Of a stretch of DNA of 64,000 bases, positions 1 to 10,984 are shown piece after piece. The stretch comes from Caenorhabditis remanei (lineage: Eukaryota; Nematoda; Chromadorea; Rhabditida; Rhabditidae): positions 620,001-684,000 of the forward strand of contig NC_071328.1 of NCBI RefSeq assembly GCF_010183535.1, written 5' to 3'. The notes below the pieces were generated by a model, which saw only the letters and a program-made list of their open reading frames with translations, did no database searches and was not told the DNA's origin. The translations under genes were made by a program, and so were the position numbers. Positions within the stretch are counted from its first letter, which is position 1. Each line of letters opens with the position of its first letter.

Positions 1-147
1 TAACTCGCTTCAATGTATATCATATGTATAGCTCTCATCGAGATCTGCAATTTGGTCTATTATTCAGGTCACCAGGTTGAGTTTGAAGCAAGATACTACC
101 CGATTTGCAAGTAAAGCAAGAAGAAGAAAAGAGGCATAGTTGTGAAG

Positions 148-474
148 CAGAGCTGTGCGGAAGTAAAATTTTCAAAAAAGGAAGTCGGAAGAAGGAAGAA
201 GGAAGTTGGGTCCGAACCCGGAAGTTAATTTTGAAAATGACAAATTTGAGGAAAAATTTTCGTTGTCATCTCTGAAAGCAAATTTTGGCGTTGTTTTGCA
301 TACAAAGTTCCATTAAAAACCACCAAAATTCCGCTGAAATTCCGTCGAAAATTAAACAATTTTTGTGAACTTTTTACACGGAAGTCGGAAGTGGCGAGCA
401 ATTTCAATGGAAGAAGGAATAAAATTTCAAAAAAGGAAGAAGGAAAAAGGAAGAAGGAATTCCGCACAGCTCTG
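148..474. mobile_element. hAT-like MITE with internal GGAAG-type repeats
   Basis: The element starts CAGAGCTGTGCGGAA and ends with its inverted complement TTCCGCACAGCTCTG. It is flanked on both sides by the identical 8-bp sequence TTGTGAAG (140-147 and 475-482). An 8-bp duplication and termini beginning CAG are typical of hAT transposons. The interior carries runs of GGAAGTCGGAAGAAGGAAG near both ends and no coding capacity. The copies at 55812-56241 and 57175-57339 have related termini and the same interior motif. Confidence 0.85.
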
Positions 475-535
475 TTGTGAAGGCTTGGCTCGACCCGGTT
501 TGGCCCGACTTTTTACTGGAAAATTCGAAAAGTTT

Positions 536-1790
536 TGAATTTTGGCGCCAATTATTCAGGCCGTCGAGTCGGGCCTGAACCATGACAAGTATATGAGTAG
601 AGGGAAGATCAACATGGAAATGAGAAGTAGTGGGCGGAATAGACGGGCGGCGTAGTGTCGAATGAGGTGTCGAGGTGTCGAGGTGTCGATGAAGAGAGAG
701 AGAAAGAGAGAGTCTGAAAAAAAAAACATTGTTAGAGATGGTCACGCGCTCAGTCGCACAACTGTACGCACGTTGTCAAACTTAAAAACCGCGACGCGCA
801 CGCAACGCCTCCCACCTTTGTGTCAAAGTGACAACATGATATAAGGGCTGAGGCTTACGGGTGTGTCTCGCCTCGGGGGCGTGGCCTAGCCAGAGAAATA
901 TTTACCTTTTGAGATATCCATCAAATGCCAACCTCGATGATATTTGAATTTTGGCGCCAATTTTGGGAAGTATGAGAAGGGGGAAGATTGACATGGAAAT
1001 GAGAAGTAGTGGGCGGAATAGAAGGGCGGGGTAGTGTCGAATGAGGTGTCGAGGTGTCGAGGTGTCGGTGAAGAGAGAGAGAGAGAGTGAGAGTCTGAAA
1101 ATAAAACATTGTTAGATATGTTCAGAGCAAACGCGCTCCGTCGCACAACTGTACGTCACCCCGTCCCGCGCGTTCCGGATTGTCAGAAAACGGTTGAAAA
1201 TAAACAAATATTTTTGAATCTTTGGGAATCGGGTCCCCAACTATGTCTACCGATTCTGTAAAAGTTTCACTGTTCTCCGACAAAATGGCTTGTGGCTTAC
1301 GGGTGTGTCTCGCCTCGGGGGCGTGGCCTAGCATGAAAAATATATACCTTTGAGATATCCATCAAATGCCAACCTCGATGATGCCAAACGAGTAGAAATT
1401 TTTGAAAATATTTGAATTTTGGTGCCAATTTTGGGGGAAGTATGAGAAGGGGGGAAGATTGACATGGAAATGAGAAGTAGTGGGCGGAATAGACGGGCGG
1501 CGTAGTGTCGAATGAGAGTCTGAAAAAAAAATCAGGATAATTATGATCAAAGTGATAAAAATTAGCGCAGTACAGTCCCTACAACCGCGCCCCATCGAAA
1601 TTCCTTATCTCATATTCTCTGAATCTCTCAATTTCACATACAATTTTCATTGGCTTCGGTCGGTAGAGCGTGGTTTACGTGGCTTGTGGCTTACGGGTGT
1701 GGCATGAAAACTATATACCTTTGAGATATCCGCAGGCATCACATGTTCACCACTTCCTCGATGACGCCAAACGAGTCTCGAAGCTCTCTG
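536..1790. repeat. Triplicated segment carrying pieces of the RGS gene 3' end
   Basis: Three imperfect direct copies begin near 536, 945 and 1412 at GAATTTTGG(C/T)GCCAATT and share the stretch GAAATGAGAAGTAGTGGGCG and a GTGTCGAGGTGTCGAGGTGTCG run. Just upstream of the second and third copies (about 890-945 and 1340-1395) is a fragment with TTTGAGATATCC and CTCGATGATGCCAAACGAGT. It matches the 3' end of the RGS coding region at about 1718-1780. The first copy holds a short GC-rich palindrome fragment ending ACAAGTATATG. No gene is seen from 1 to 1738. Confidence 0.7.
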
Positions 1791-2218
1791 TAGATGGGCG
1801 ACACAATGAATCTCGGGTAGGAGTCTCTCTGCATGAGAGTGTAGATTTGCTTTTGGGCGATGTTGAACGTCTCACTTGTTGGACTTTTCATGTTTTCATT
1901 TATCTTCTCTCGGACGGTGGCATCCAGGGAGACCTCTTTTGAAGAGAGGATTGAGACGAAGTCTTCATAGATAATCCTAGCCTTTTCCTCGACCTTTTCC
2001 GAGTTTCTCTCTCTTTTGATCTCTTCACAGGCGATCCAGAAGAGAATGTTCTCGTCGGAGTACTCGCTTTTGAGGAATGCGGTGAATGCTCTTCGACCAG
2101 TTTCGTGGTTGAGCAACTCCTCGAATGAGACTCCCCATTTGAGCACCAATTCGAAGGTGACTTTTTTTGGCTTCTCGTGGGTTGTGGTGCGGCTGGGGCA
2201 GCAACAGATAATGGCCAT
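1739..2218 (-). CDS. RGS-domain protein, single exon
   Basis: This is a 159-residue regulator of G-protein signalling. Such proteins speed GTP hydrolysis by G-alpha subunits at the plasma membrane. The RGS domain fills residues about 20-150: it starts FELVLKWGVSFEELL, holds the conserved DENILFWIACEEIKR helix and ends near DSYPRFIVSPIYREL. The N-terminus MAIICCCPSR has a CCC triplet suited to palmitoylation. The start was chosen at 2218 because the 27 codons upstream look like translated UTR. The whole frame is open with no intron, unlike the other genes here, which could mean a retrocopy. It resembles short worm RGS proteins such as RGS-1 or RGS-2, but the orthologue cannot be named. Its 3' end is partly duplicated downstream at 890-945 and 1340-1395. 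Confidence 0.85.
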   Translation of the reverse strand: MAIICCCPSRTTTHEKPKKVTFELVLKWGVSFEELLNHETGRRAFTAFLKSEYSDENILFWIACEEIKRERNSEKVEEKARIIYEDFVSILSSKEVSLDATVREKINENMKSPTSETFNIAQKQIYTLMQRDSYPRFIVSPIYRELRDSFGVIEEVVNM

Positions 2219-2477
2219 TCTGAAATTATTTGGGTAGGTTGATGAGCGGCGGAATTTAAAAAAAATGCCGAAAAACGAAAAGCAGAATAAAATATCCATA
2301 TTTTGTTGTATTACCTCTTGACACAGTCCTTACAACCGCGCTCTACCGAAACAGAAGAAAATTGTGAGAGAAATCGAGAGAAAAAGAGAAAAAGAGAGAT
2401 TTTTCAAAGGGATTTCGGTGGAGCGCGGTTGGAAGACGCGTGCCGTGCTAATAAATAGCTCCTAAAATTGGTAAAAG

Positions 2478-2853
2478 GAGGGCTGAAGTCATATTTTTTT
2501 TTCAGATTCTGAGCAACTTTTATCATTGGAGCATATGCTAAAAATCGCTCTAAACGCCCTAAATTTTTCAATTTATATCGTAAAAAAGGAAGAAAAAACA
2601 CGAAATTTTGTTGAAAAAGCAAGAAAACGAGAAATCAATAAATAAAAAGAAATAATTTTGTCCGAGAGGACTACACGGGTGGCGAAAATTCGCGTGGGAA
2701 AACTCTTCCACCTTGGCTCTTTTTGAGCCGGGAAAACGTGAATTTAGGGCGTTTAGAGCGATTTTTAGCATATCCTCCAATGATGAAAGTTGCTCAGAAT
2801 TTTCTGAAGTATCAGAATCTGAAATAAAAGAATATGACATCAGTCCTCCTTTA
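2478..2853. repeat. Inverted-repeat (foldback) element
   Basis: Two arms of roughly 100 bp are reverse complements: 2478-2572, with AGGAGGGCTGAAGTCATAT and AAAATCGCTCTAAACGCCC, and about 2743-2853, with GGGCGTTTAGAGCGATTTTT and ATGACATCAGTCCTCC. The spacer is about 170 bp and AT-rich. No target-site duplication was recognised. It looks like a non-autonomous DNA transposon. Confidence 0.65.
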
Positions 2854-2859
2854 AATTTG

Positions 2860-4917
2860 TGTTAAATTTGACTTTTTTGGTAAAAACTGATAGCTTTGCT
2901 GCCAAAGACCTCAACAATATCAATAAATTCAAAAAACAAAAGAGAAAAAAATTTTCAATCTGAAAATGGCGGAACGTGGAAGGCTCTACGGTACCGAGAT
3001 AATTCATTTTTAAAGGGGGATTTTGGGAATTTACGGAAATTCCGGTGATCATACTCGAATACGCCAAAAAAATGACTAAAATGCTAAAAATCGGTCAGTT
3101 CTAGCCGAACTTTCTCTTTTTGTGTTTCTAGGCCACGGAACGTTTTTCCGTGTTCGTTTCGCAGAAATTCTTGACGTTTTTTCATAATTTTGGTTCGAAA
3201 TGAATCCCTTTGTCTAAAACAAAACGAACGGGTGGGAAGAAACTTGTGTGGCCTAGAAATCCTAAAATCCTACAGAAAAAAGTTCAGCCTTTTTGGAAAT
3301 TTGAGTGTTTTTCGGAAGAAAAATCGCGGCTTTCGGATTTATTTTTAGAGATTTTTGTGAATTTTATATAGAGTTTTTAACATAAATTATAGAAATACCC
3401 TCTTCCAGCCAATTTTTTGTTCAAAAGCCCTTAACAAACAACGTTTTTTTTAATCAGAAAGATGATTTTAAAACTCGAATATCTCGATTCGGGACAGGTT
3501 TCTATGAAAACCATTGAAATATTCGGAATCAGCGTGTTCAGAAGGACCAGAACACATCACAAAAAGTGAAAAAAAAACAATCCGTCGTCACGAAAACCCA
3601 AAAAAAACCATTGCAAGGCTGAAAGCTAATGAGACGTTACACTCAAAAGTGGTGGGACAGAGCCAGTCAATAAGTGGGCGGAGCAACAAATCAGGGGCAA
3701 CACGGCTGCGGACGCGGCTCCCAAAGGTATTTGATAACGGGTTAGCTTCCATGGAGTTGGAAAGAAAGAGAAGAGGAGATGGAGAGACAATCAGAGAGAT
3801 GATAATTAGTGTGTTGGCATGGCTCCTTGATGCTGCTGCTGCTGCATTCTAAGTAAAAGAGCACAGGGCATGAAGTAGAATTGATCGATGGGAGAGCGCC
3901 GTTAGGCCCCGCCCTCCCAGAGCACAACAGAAATTGCTCCGGGACGATTTGAGATTACTGTACAACCAGTCAGTAAGACGAATCCTATTTTGGAGGTGGA
4001 GCCTAGAGAATAGAAAAAGTTTGAAAAAACTGAGTATCTTCGGCCATCCAGTGCTACCGTAATTGGGTTACGGTAGGCTTTGGCACCATGCTACACCAAA
4101 TTTTCGGGTTCTCGCGGTTCAAATTTTCATATAAATGTGAATACACCGAATTATCAGTGCGCACGCGACGCGACCGCACCGCCTCCCATAATTCCGCGAG
4201 AATCTAATTCAAATACAAGACATTTCCGGCAACTCTGTAGGGGGGAAGGCGTGAATTTTATAAAATTTTGATTTTGAAACAATTTTTTGAAAAAAAATCC
4301 AGAATTCGTTTCATCTGTGTCAAGTAACGTCATTTTTTGACGGATTTTAGCTCTTTAACCCGGTCAGGGGCACAATAATTAATCTTAACCTGACGCATAT
4401 TATATCAGAGACATAGAACTCGTTGAGATCTACATTTTCATATATTTTTCAGCTCATAACATTGGGTTTCAAGCGAGTTACGCACTTGTGAAAAATTATT
4501 ATTTTTCAAACTTCGCGCGTATTTCCCGAGAAACCCCATACTTGACGACAATTGCGGACTTTGGATTTTTTATTCATTTTTTATCGTTTTCTTGAGATTT
4601 TTCAGTGTTTTCTAGTGAAATTTGTATTTAAAAAACATCAGAAAACATTTACAATCTTAAAAAAAATAATAATTCAGTTATAAAATTGCTGAAAATCCAT
4701 AGAAAACTAGAAAAATCTTTAAAACACTAGATTTGACGCGCAATTGCGGACCCAACAGAAAAATTATTTTTTTAAATAAAAACGATTTTCTTTGCGAGGT
4801 TTTTATGGATTTCTGACGAATTTTCGATGTTTTTTCTTTCTCAAAACCTTGAAAATCATCAAAATTATGTAATTTAACAATTAAAAATCAATTTTTTCAG
4901 TCTTTTCATCCAAAAAA
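2860..4917. other. Intergenic stretch, no convincing gene
   Basis: This stretch between the RGS and KIAA1143-like genes is AT-rich. Open frames at 3514-3852 and 3742-3927 look random and have no recognisable domain. At about 4393-4493 there is a degraded copy of the palindromic element seen complete at 34342 and 56527, with CGTTGAGATCTACATTTTC and TCAGCTCATAACATTG. The sequence shortly before 4918 would include the promoter of the downstream gene; no defined element was recognised. Confidence 0.5.
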
Positions 4918-6095
4918 ATGTCGAAACGAGGACAATCATCGTCAATGTCTTATAAAGACAAGGTAGCCTCTATAAAATGTATAAAATCTGTATAAATGAA
5001 TCAAATTTTTCAGGCAAATCTTCATTTCGTCGAGCAAGAAGAGCCGGCGTTCATCAAGGCGATGAAATCGAAAATGGGATATAAGGAACCGGCGAAATTG
5101 GAGGATAAAGTAAAAAATTATCAAAATTTATCGAGTTTTCTCATTTTTTGAATTCCAGTTCGACGAGGAGGCGGGACCAGCGGATTTCGACGACGACGAG
5201 ACAGATTTGATGCGAATGAAGGAAGAAGATCGGCCTCAGGTGATCGTTTTGAATGAGGAGACCGATTTGACGAAGGAGGAAATGGTCAAGGAGTTGGACG
5301 CGAAGAAAAAGGTGGAGGAGGGTAAGAAAAATGGTTTTTCAGCCGAAAAAACCGGAAAAATTGCGAAAAAATCTCAAAAATTGGGGTTTTTAAGCTAAAA
5401 ATTCGATTTTTCGATTCTAAAAACCCGTTTTTTGACTGAAAATGAGCTAGCTTTCATCGTTTTCGAACAGTTTATATGATTTTTTGATAAAAAACTGATT
5501 TTCACGGAATTCTTAGATTTCTGACTGAAAATTGCCGATTTTTCAGTGTTTTCCATTATTTTTTCGAAAATTTCAGGAAAAAACTCGAATTTTGGACTGA
5601 AAATGAGGTTTCGGGCTGATTTTTCGATCGAAATGGACCAATTTTCGTTAAAATTCCTATTTTCGCGAAAGATTGACCCATTTCTTAGCGAAAATGAATT
5701 TTCCAGCGTTTTTTAACCAGACAACATAACATTTTTTGAAAATGGCGAATTTTCGATGCTACAAGCCATTTTTTGACTGAAATTGAGTAATTCGGCAGAA
5801 TTTTAAACAAAAATGAGCGGGAATTCTATATTTTCTATTGAAAATTACCATTTTCTCGTTAAAATGGCAATTTTTCAGTGTTTTTTTTTAATTTTCAGCC
5901 AAAAATTGCTCATTTCCAGACAAACTCATCGCCGAGGGAAAGATCACCTTCAAAAAGCCGGTGAAACGAACGACGGATGGCGATTCCGTTGATGAAGAGG
6001 CTGAAAAGAAGAAAAAGAAGAGCACACCGACGCCGACTGTCAAAAAAGGACTGCTATCGTTTGGAGATGATGATGAGGAGGAGGACGATTGCTGA
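4918..6095 (+). CDS. KIAA1143 homologue (DUF4604 family)
   Basis: Four exons (4918-4962, 5014-5109, 5159-5321, 5920-6095) give a 159-residue protein. Human KIAA1143 has the same order of motifs: an N-terminal MSKR, then EEPAFIKAMKSKMGY, then RPQVIVLNEETDLTKEEM, then GKITFKKPVKR, a lysine-rich stretch and the tail KKGLLSFGDDDEEED. The family is small, conserved, charged and probably nuclear; its molecular function is not established to my knowledge. All junctions are GT-AG and in frame. A TTTTTTCAG lies shortly before the ATG, suiting trans-splicing, and an AATAAA is at 6131-6136. The third intron (5322-5919) is by far the longest. Confidence 0.9.
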
Positions 6096-6224
6096 TTTAA
6101 TTCATATGTACAATTTTTGAATATTCTGTGAATAAATTTGGTTTTTATTTAAAAATTTTGAGGTTTTAGTGATTTTTCAGGAAATTTTCCGGTTTTCCAG
6201 CTTTCGAAAAATCGATTTAAAAAA

Positions 6225-6900
6225 TCTTCAAGTTTAAAGGAGCAGAGACTTTTACCGTTGGCGGGTTTCGCCACGCTTACAGTATGCCAACAAATGTTCT
6301 TTGCGTCTGTAAATATACTGGCGTACCGTCTGCGCGTTTTTCAGCTAATTTTCGGTCAATTTGAGTCCAAAATCGTGTTTTTTCGACATTTTTCAGTGAT
6401 TGGCAAAAAATATTTCTCTGAAAATGATAAATTAATAAATTTTTGAGTTTTCTGGCAGTTCTCTTGTTTTTCGACGGCGTTTGATGTTTTATCCGATGTT
6501 TTTGCGGATTTTTGGTGGATTTTCTGCATTTTTCTGAGATTTTTCGATTATTTCAATCGGAATTTTAATTTTAAACCGTATTTTTCGCTCAATATTCCAT
6601 TTTTTATTTTAAAAATCGATGAAAAATTCTTCAAATTTAAAGGAGCAGAGAATTTTACCGTTGGCGGGTCTCGCCGCGCTTACAGTAGGCCAACAACCTG
6701 CACATCTAACTCTTCGCAGCAGAAGAGAAATTCGTTTCCATTTTTCGCTATTTTTCTGTTTCGTCGGCTGTTGTCCGAAAATTTTCAAATTTTTTCGTCT
6801 GAAAATATTCTGGCGTACCGTCTGCGCGTTTTTCAGCTATCTTTCGTTCAATTTCATGCAAAAATCATGAAGTTTTGAATTTTCTGGCAGTTCTCTTCGA
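6225..6900. repeat. Pair of dispersed repeat copies 5' of the PRG-like locus
   Basis: Two direct copies, about 6225-6460 and 6610-6900, share TTTAAAGGAGCAGAGA, TTTTACCGTTGGCGGGT, TCGCC(A/G)CGCTTACAGTA and CTGGCGTACCGTCTGCGCG. Related shorter versions containing GGTCTCGCCACGA lie near 49187-49260 and 58660-58715, and a diverged one near 59050-59100 (GGTCTCGACACGA). They are probably MITE remnants. No gene is seen here. Confidence 0.6.
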
Positions 6901-7000
6901 AACGTCTTATGTTTTTCGATGTTTTATCCTAAGTTTCTCTCTTAAAATCGTTATTCTTCTCGTTTTCTTGCAATTTTCTTTTATTTTTATTCATTGTAAA

Positions 7001-8411
7001 ATGGCATCTGGAAGTGGCCGCGGAAGAAGCCGAGGATCGGGATCCAACAACAGCGGAGGAAAGACTCAAGACTACTATGGCACGATCCAACCGGATCATT
7101 TCTTCCGGGCGCCCTCAACGTTGCTTCGCCAACTTTATCCCGATCGAAATGGAGAAAGCCGACTACAGCATCTATCAATTTCATGTCGAGTTCCATCCTC
7201 AAGTGGATTCAAAACATATGAGAGAGACTATGCTGCTCCATGAAAATGTGACTGAAGAGATCGGCAGATTCCACGTCCTCGATGGAATGATTCTCTACTT
7301 GACTGAATGACTGAAGGATGGCAGCAGAATGTGAGTTTCCTATGGAATTTCGACTGAAATTATTGATTTTTATTTCAGCAATGGACAATGCGCAGACTAT
7401 CAACATCTTCTACACAATCATCCGTCGTTGCCTCGATGAGCTCAGCTTGACTCAACTTGGTCGTCACTATTTCAACTCAAAGGACGCCAGACACGTTCGA
7501 GAGTACAATATGAGCATCCTCCTGAGATTTGAGACTGCTATCCGCATTTACGAAGACCAGCTGATGCTCTGTATCGAGAATCGTTTCAAGATGGTTCGCC
7601 GAGACTCGATGTACGACCTTGTCAAGAAGGAGATGCAAGCATGTCAGGGAAATCGCCAACGAGTTCAGGAGAAGATGAATGAGATGTTCGGATGCTCCAC
7701 CATCATCACCTTGTACAACAACAAGCTTCATCGCTTCACAAGACTCGATTGGAGTAGCCACGTAAGTCATCAGTAATTGTTTTCAGAGGCTCTCAAGAAG
7801 TACTACGACAAGAACAACAACACTCTTCCAAGTCGTTTGATTCTCTACAGAGACGGTGCCGTAGATGGGCAAATCCCATACAACAAGAATACGGAAGTGA
7901 AACTTGTTCGTGATGCTTGTGACATGGTGACTGAACGTGTCGCCAAGCTCAGCGGCAAGGTACACAAGTCTATCAAGCTGGCCTTCATCTTTGTTACCAA
8001 GCGCGTCAATATGCGTATCTTGAAGTGAGTTTTTACTCTTAAATACTGATTTTATTTCTATTTTTCAGGCAAGGAGCTACAAGAGCCAGTGCAATCAATC
8101 CCGATCCAGGAACGGTCGTTGACACTGTCGTCACTCGTCCAGAGAGAATGGACTTCTACTTGGTGCCACAGTTTGTCAACCAAGGAACTGTCACTCCAGT
8201 CTCCTACAACATCATTTTCGACGACACGGAACTCGGACCCGATAAGCATCAACAACTCGCCTTCAAGTTGTGCTATTTGTACTACAATTGGCAAGGAACA
8301 GTTCGTGTGCCAGCTCCATGTCAATACGCGCACAAACTCGCCTTCTTGACTGCTCAATCGCTTCACGGAGATTCAGATGAAAAGCTTTGCGACAAACTTT
8401 TCTTCTTGTAA
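7001..8411 (+). pseudogene. Broken PIWI-clade Argonaute, PRG-1-like
   Basis: The intact parent would be a piRNA-binding PIWI Argonaute of the germ line. The N-terminus MASGSGRGRSRGSGSNNSGG and the tail KLCDKLFFL match my memory of C. elegans PRG-1 (about 824 residues). Fragments in order: glycine/arginine-rich N-tail and N-domain (7001-7330), N-domain to start of PAZ (7379-7761), PIWI (7787-8024) and PIWI end (8069-8411). Lesions: a frame change between about 7097 and 7120, a stop after ILYLTE near 7307, missing N-domain sequence between the first two blocks, and a large deletion at 7762-7786. That last spot keeps only 25 nt of intron and joins blocks out of phase, removing the rest of PAZ, MID and the PIWI part with the first catalytic Asp. 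The later catalytic Asp (YRDGAVDGQ) and His (QYAHKLA) regions remain. It is read as the decayed orthologue or a close paralogue. Confidence 0.85.
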
Positions 8412-8658
8412 GCTGATCTAAATGCACCCGCTCTATTGTCCCAGTTTTAACCCTGTCAGTCTTGTCCAATTTCTGTATTGCTTAGCTCTCTTGTTTTTAT
8501 TCAAATGGGATCTTTAGATCCTAACATTATTATTGGTTATTTAACAAATTATGTAGATCCACGATTGCATACAACTATTGTTTCGTAATATAAATCTAGC
8601 ATTTACATTTATTGTAACATTAATTTACATATTTACATTTAACGTAGGATAGGTGATT

Positions 8659-9325
8659 TTATACTGCTTCTTCCGGAACTTTCCAATTCTTGTATGCGGC
8701 GCGTTCGGAGAGTCTAGGTGGTCGGTTTCTTCGTGATTCCTAGGAAAAAGTAATCAATATTTTCAGAGAAAACTTTAGAACTTACAATGCTATTGGATCT
8801 CTTCGTTTCATTGTTGAACAACTCGATGGAATCATCTCTCAACTTGTCCAACATCTGTCTTGTCTGCTCATCCGTGTACACCTTCGAACTCTTCCGATAC
8901 TTTCCATCCTCCGTCGGCATCAGAAGAATCACCTAGATATTCTTCTGATGAAATTCAACTTAAATCCACAGGAAATGCTGAAAAGAATACCTGTGGCGCC
9001 GGCTTCTCCTCCATCGAGTGGATCCAATCCCTGGCTTTGAAGAACATACAACGGATTCCATAGGCAGAGTAACGGATGATAAGGAGGATGAGAAGAATCG
9101 AGAGGATAACAAGAGCCACTTTGATATAAGAGGAGAGTGAGATGGCTTCAGTGACAATTGAATCGACTTCGGCTGGAAATGAATTTGAGGAGGAAATAAG
9201 GAGGGATCACACTCACTGGTAATATTAAAAGAAAGGCGTGAGAACTCCTCTTCAAACTTGTCACCCAGATCGCCAGCCTTATCGGTCACCGATTTGAACA
9301 GTCGGGTGCCGAGATTGTTGAGCAT
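8659..9325 (-). CDS. Small single-pass membrane protein, unidentified
   Basis: Four exons (9217-9325, 8992-9172, 8786-8932, 8659-8739) join in frame through GT-AG sites into a protein of about 172 residues. An amphipathic N-terminal region starts MLNNLGTRLFKSVTDKAGD. One strongly hydrophobic segment follows at about residues 50-70 (VALVILSILLILLIIRY). A charged part has DEQTRQMLDKLRDDSIELF, and a basic tail ends NWKVPEEAV. A conventional signal peptide is not obvious, so the hydrophobic segment is probably the membrane anchor. The family is not recognised. It is convergent with the broken Argonaute just upstream on the map (248 bp between stops). Conservation of all splice sites and frames supports a real gene. 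Confidence 0.75.
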
Positions 9326-9584
9326 TTTTGAGGACTTTTTTGGGGATAAAAATGAGTTTTTTCGATTCGAAAATTCGGAAATGACGAGGGGAACGACCTC
9401 GTGTGAAATGAGTCACGACTTGTTTTCAACTTGTTCGACGATCGATTTTGGAGGTCGCCTCGTACTTTTTTATTTCTAATTGAATCGGAGAGAGTTGCCA
9501 GAGAAAGAGAGATGTTGTTGTGGTGATCTATGAGAATTCTTCCTCTTTTTGAGACGAAGAATTCGAGACGATTCGATGCATTGT

Positions 9585-10984
9585 TTACAGAGCTTTTCGG
9601 CAAATAACAAGATTCTTCGCGCCTTTTTTTGGAAATTCGGGGAGGAGTAGGAGGCTTACAAGTTGAGATGGTATTTGTATAGTGGACATCTGGACATTGG
9701 GATGGACAGACGGACAGGAAATTGTGGATTTTTTGGAAAAAGTGGACATCCGGATGAACAGATAGACAGAATGTGGATTCTGTCCATTTTGAGAAGTAGT
9801 GGACATCTGGACAGTCAGACGGACAGACAGGAAGCCTCGGACATCCGGATGAACAGATCGACAGAAAAAAGTGCCTTTTTGCTGTTTTTTTCAGATTTTT
9901 TTACATAATTTCGAAAAAAGCTGAAAATTGTTGTTTTTCGGAAAAGATTAGGGAAAAATCGAACAAAAAACAGTTGGTGGCCTAGAAATCCAACATTTTG
10001 GAAAACTAGGCCATCGGAGTTTTTCAAAGGCTCACAAGCTGAGATGGTATTTGTATAGTGGACATCTGGACATTGGGATGGACAGACGGACAGAAAAAGG
10101 CGAAAAAATCAAAAAGTCGTGGTTTTTCGAGTTTTTTCAAGTTTTTCAGGTCAATTTCGTCTATATATTGAATTTTGGACATCCGGACAACAGGACACGA
10201 GGATGGACCGATCTGGTTTTCCAGAAAAATAAATTCTGAAAAATATCAGAAAATTGGTGTTTTTATCGCGAAGATTTTCAGATTTTTTCAAAGTTTTGGA
10301 GTTTTCTAAGAAAAAATCCATTCTTCTTCTTGAAAATCTGTAAAAAGTTAATAATGCAATAACAAAGATGTTCATATTATAATGATGAGGGCAATGATTA
10401 TGGCACAAGAAGTACAAAATATGGGAATCTAAATGGGAAAAAAATCTCAAAAAATGGGAGGAAAATGCAGAAAAAAACGGTGAAAATTCAGGAAAAAACG
10501 AAAATTTCAGCAGTTTTTAATGCTATCAGTCGAAATTTTGAAAAAAATCGAAAAAAAAAGTTGGTGGCCTAGGAAACCCAACATTTGGAAAACTCGGCCA
10601 TCAACTTTTTTGGTGAATTTTTTGTGTTTTCTGACGATTTTTCGAATTTTCAAAGAGTTTAAGTCGAAAATTTGCCAAATTTGCGTAAAAATAAAAGAAA
10701 AAAGTTGGTGGCCTAGGAAACCCAAAAAATATAAAATTCGGCCATCAATTTTTTTTTTAGATTTTTCGTGTTTTCAGTGTTTTTAAAAAAGATTTTTAGA
10801 ATTTTAAAGTGTTTCAGTTGAAAATTCGCAAAATTTGCGTAAAACTAAAAGAAAAAAGTTGGTGGCCTAGGAAACCCAAATTTGGAAAACTCGGCCACCA
10901 GTGTTTTCAGGTGTTTTTGATGTATTTTCACCGTTTTTCACCGTTTTTTGTGCATTTTCCTCCTAAAAACCACTCAAAAAACAA
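9585..10984. repeat. Intergenic repeats between two minus-strand genes
   Basis: No gene is seen. Two copies of AGTGGACATCTGGACATTGG with GGATGGACAGACGGACAG lie at about 9680 and 10055, with degenerate GGACATCCGGATGAACAG copies between them. Four copies of a short inverted motif, GTTGGTGGCCTAG(G/A)AA followed by GGAAAACT(C/A)GGCCATC, occur at about 9970, 10558, 10704 and 10858. They lie in unrelated AT-rich sequence. Confidence 0.6.

Noticed and set aside
225..1595. Several open frames of 60-110 codons on both strands near the left end
   Set aside because: They follow GGAAG and GAGAGA simple repeats and the triplicated segment, share fragments with one another, and show no domain or splice structure.
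3514..3852. 112-codon plus-strand frame
   Set aside because: Basic, low-complexity translation ending in an alanine run from a GCTGCTGCT repeat, without recognisable motif.
7777..8024. Reading the PRG-like locus as a short, functional PIWI protein
   Set aside because: The blocks on either side of 7762-7786 cannot be joined in frame, the intron remnant is only 25 nt, and upstream frame breaks remain; a start inside the relic would lack most of the fold.
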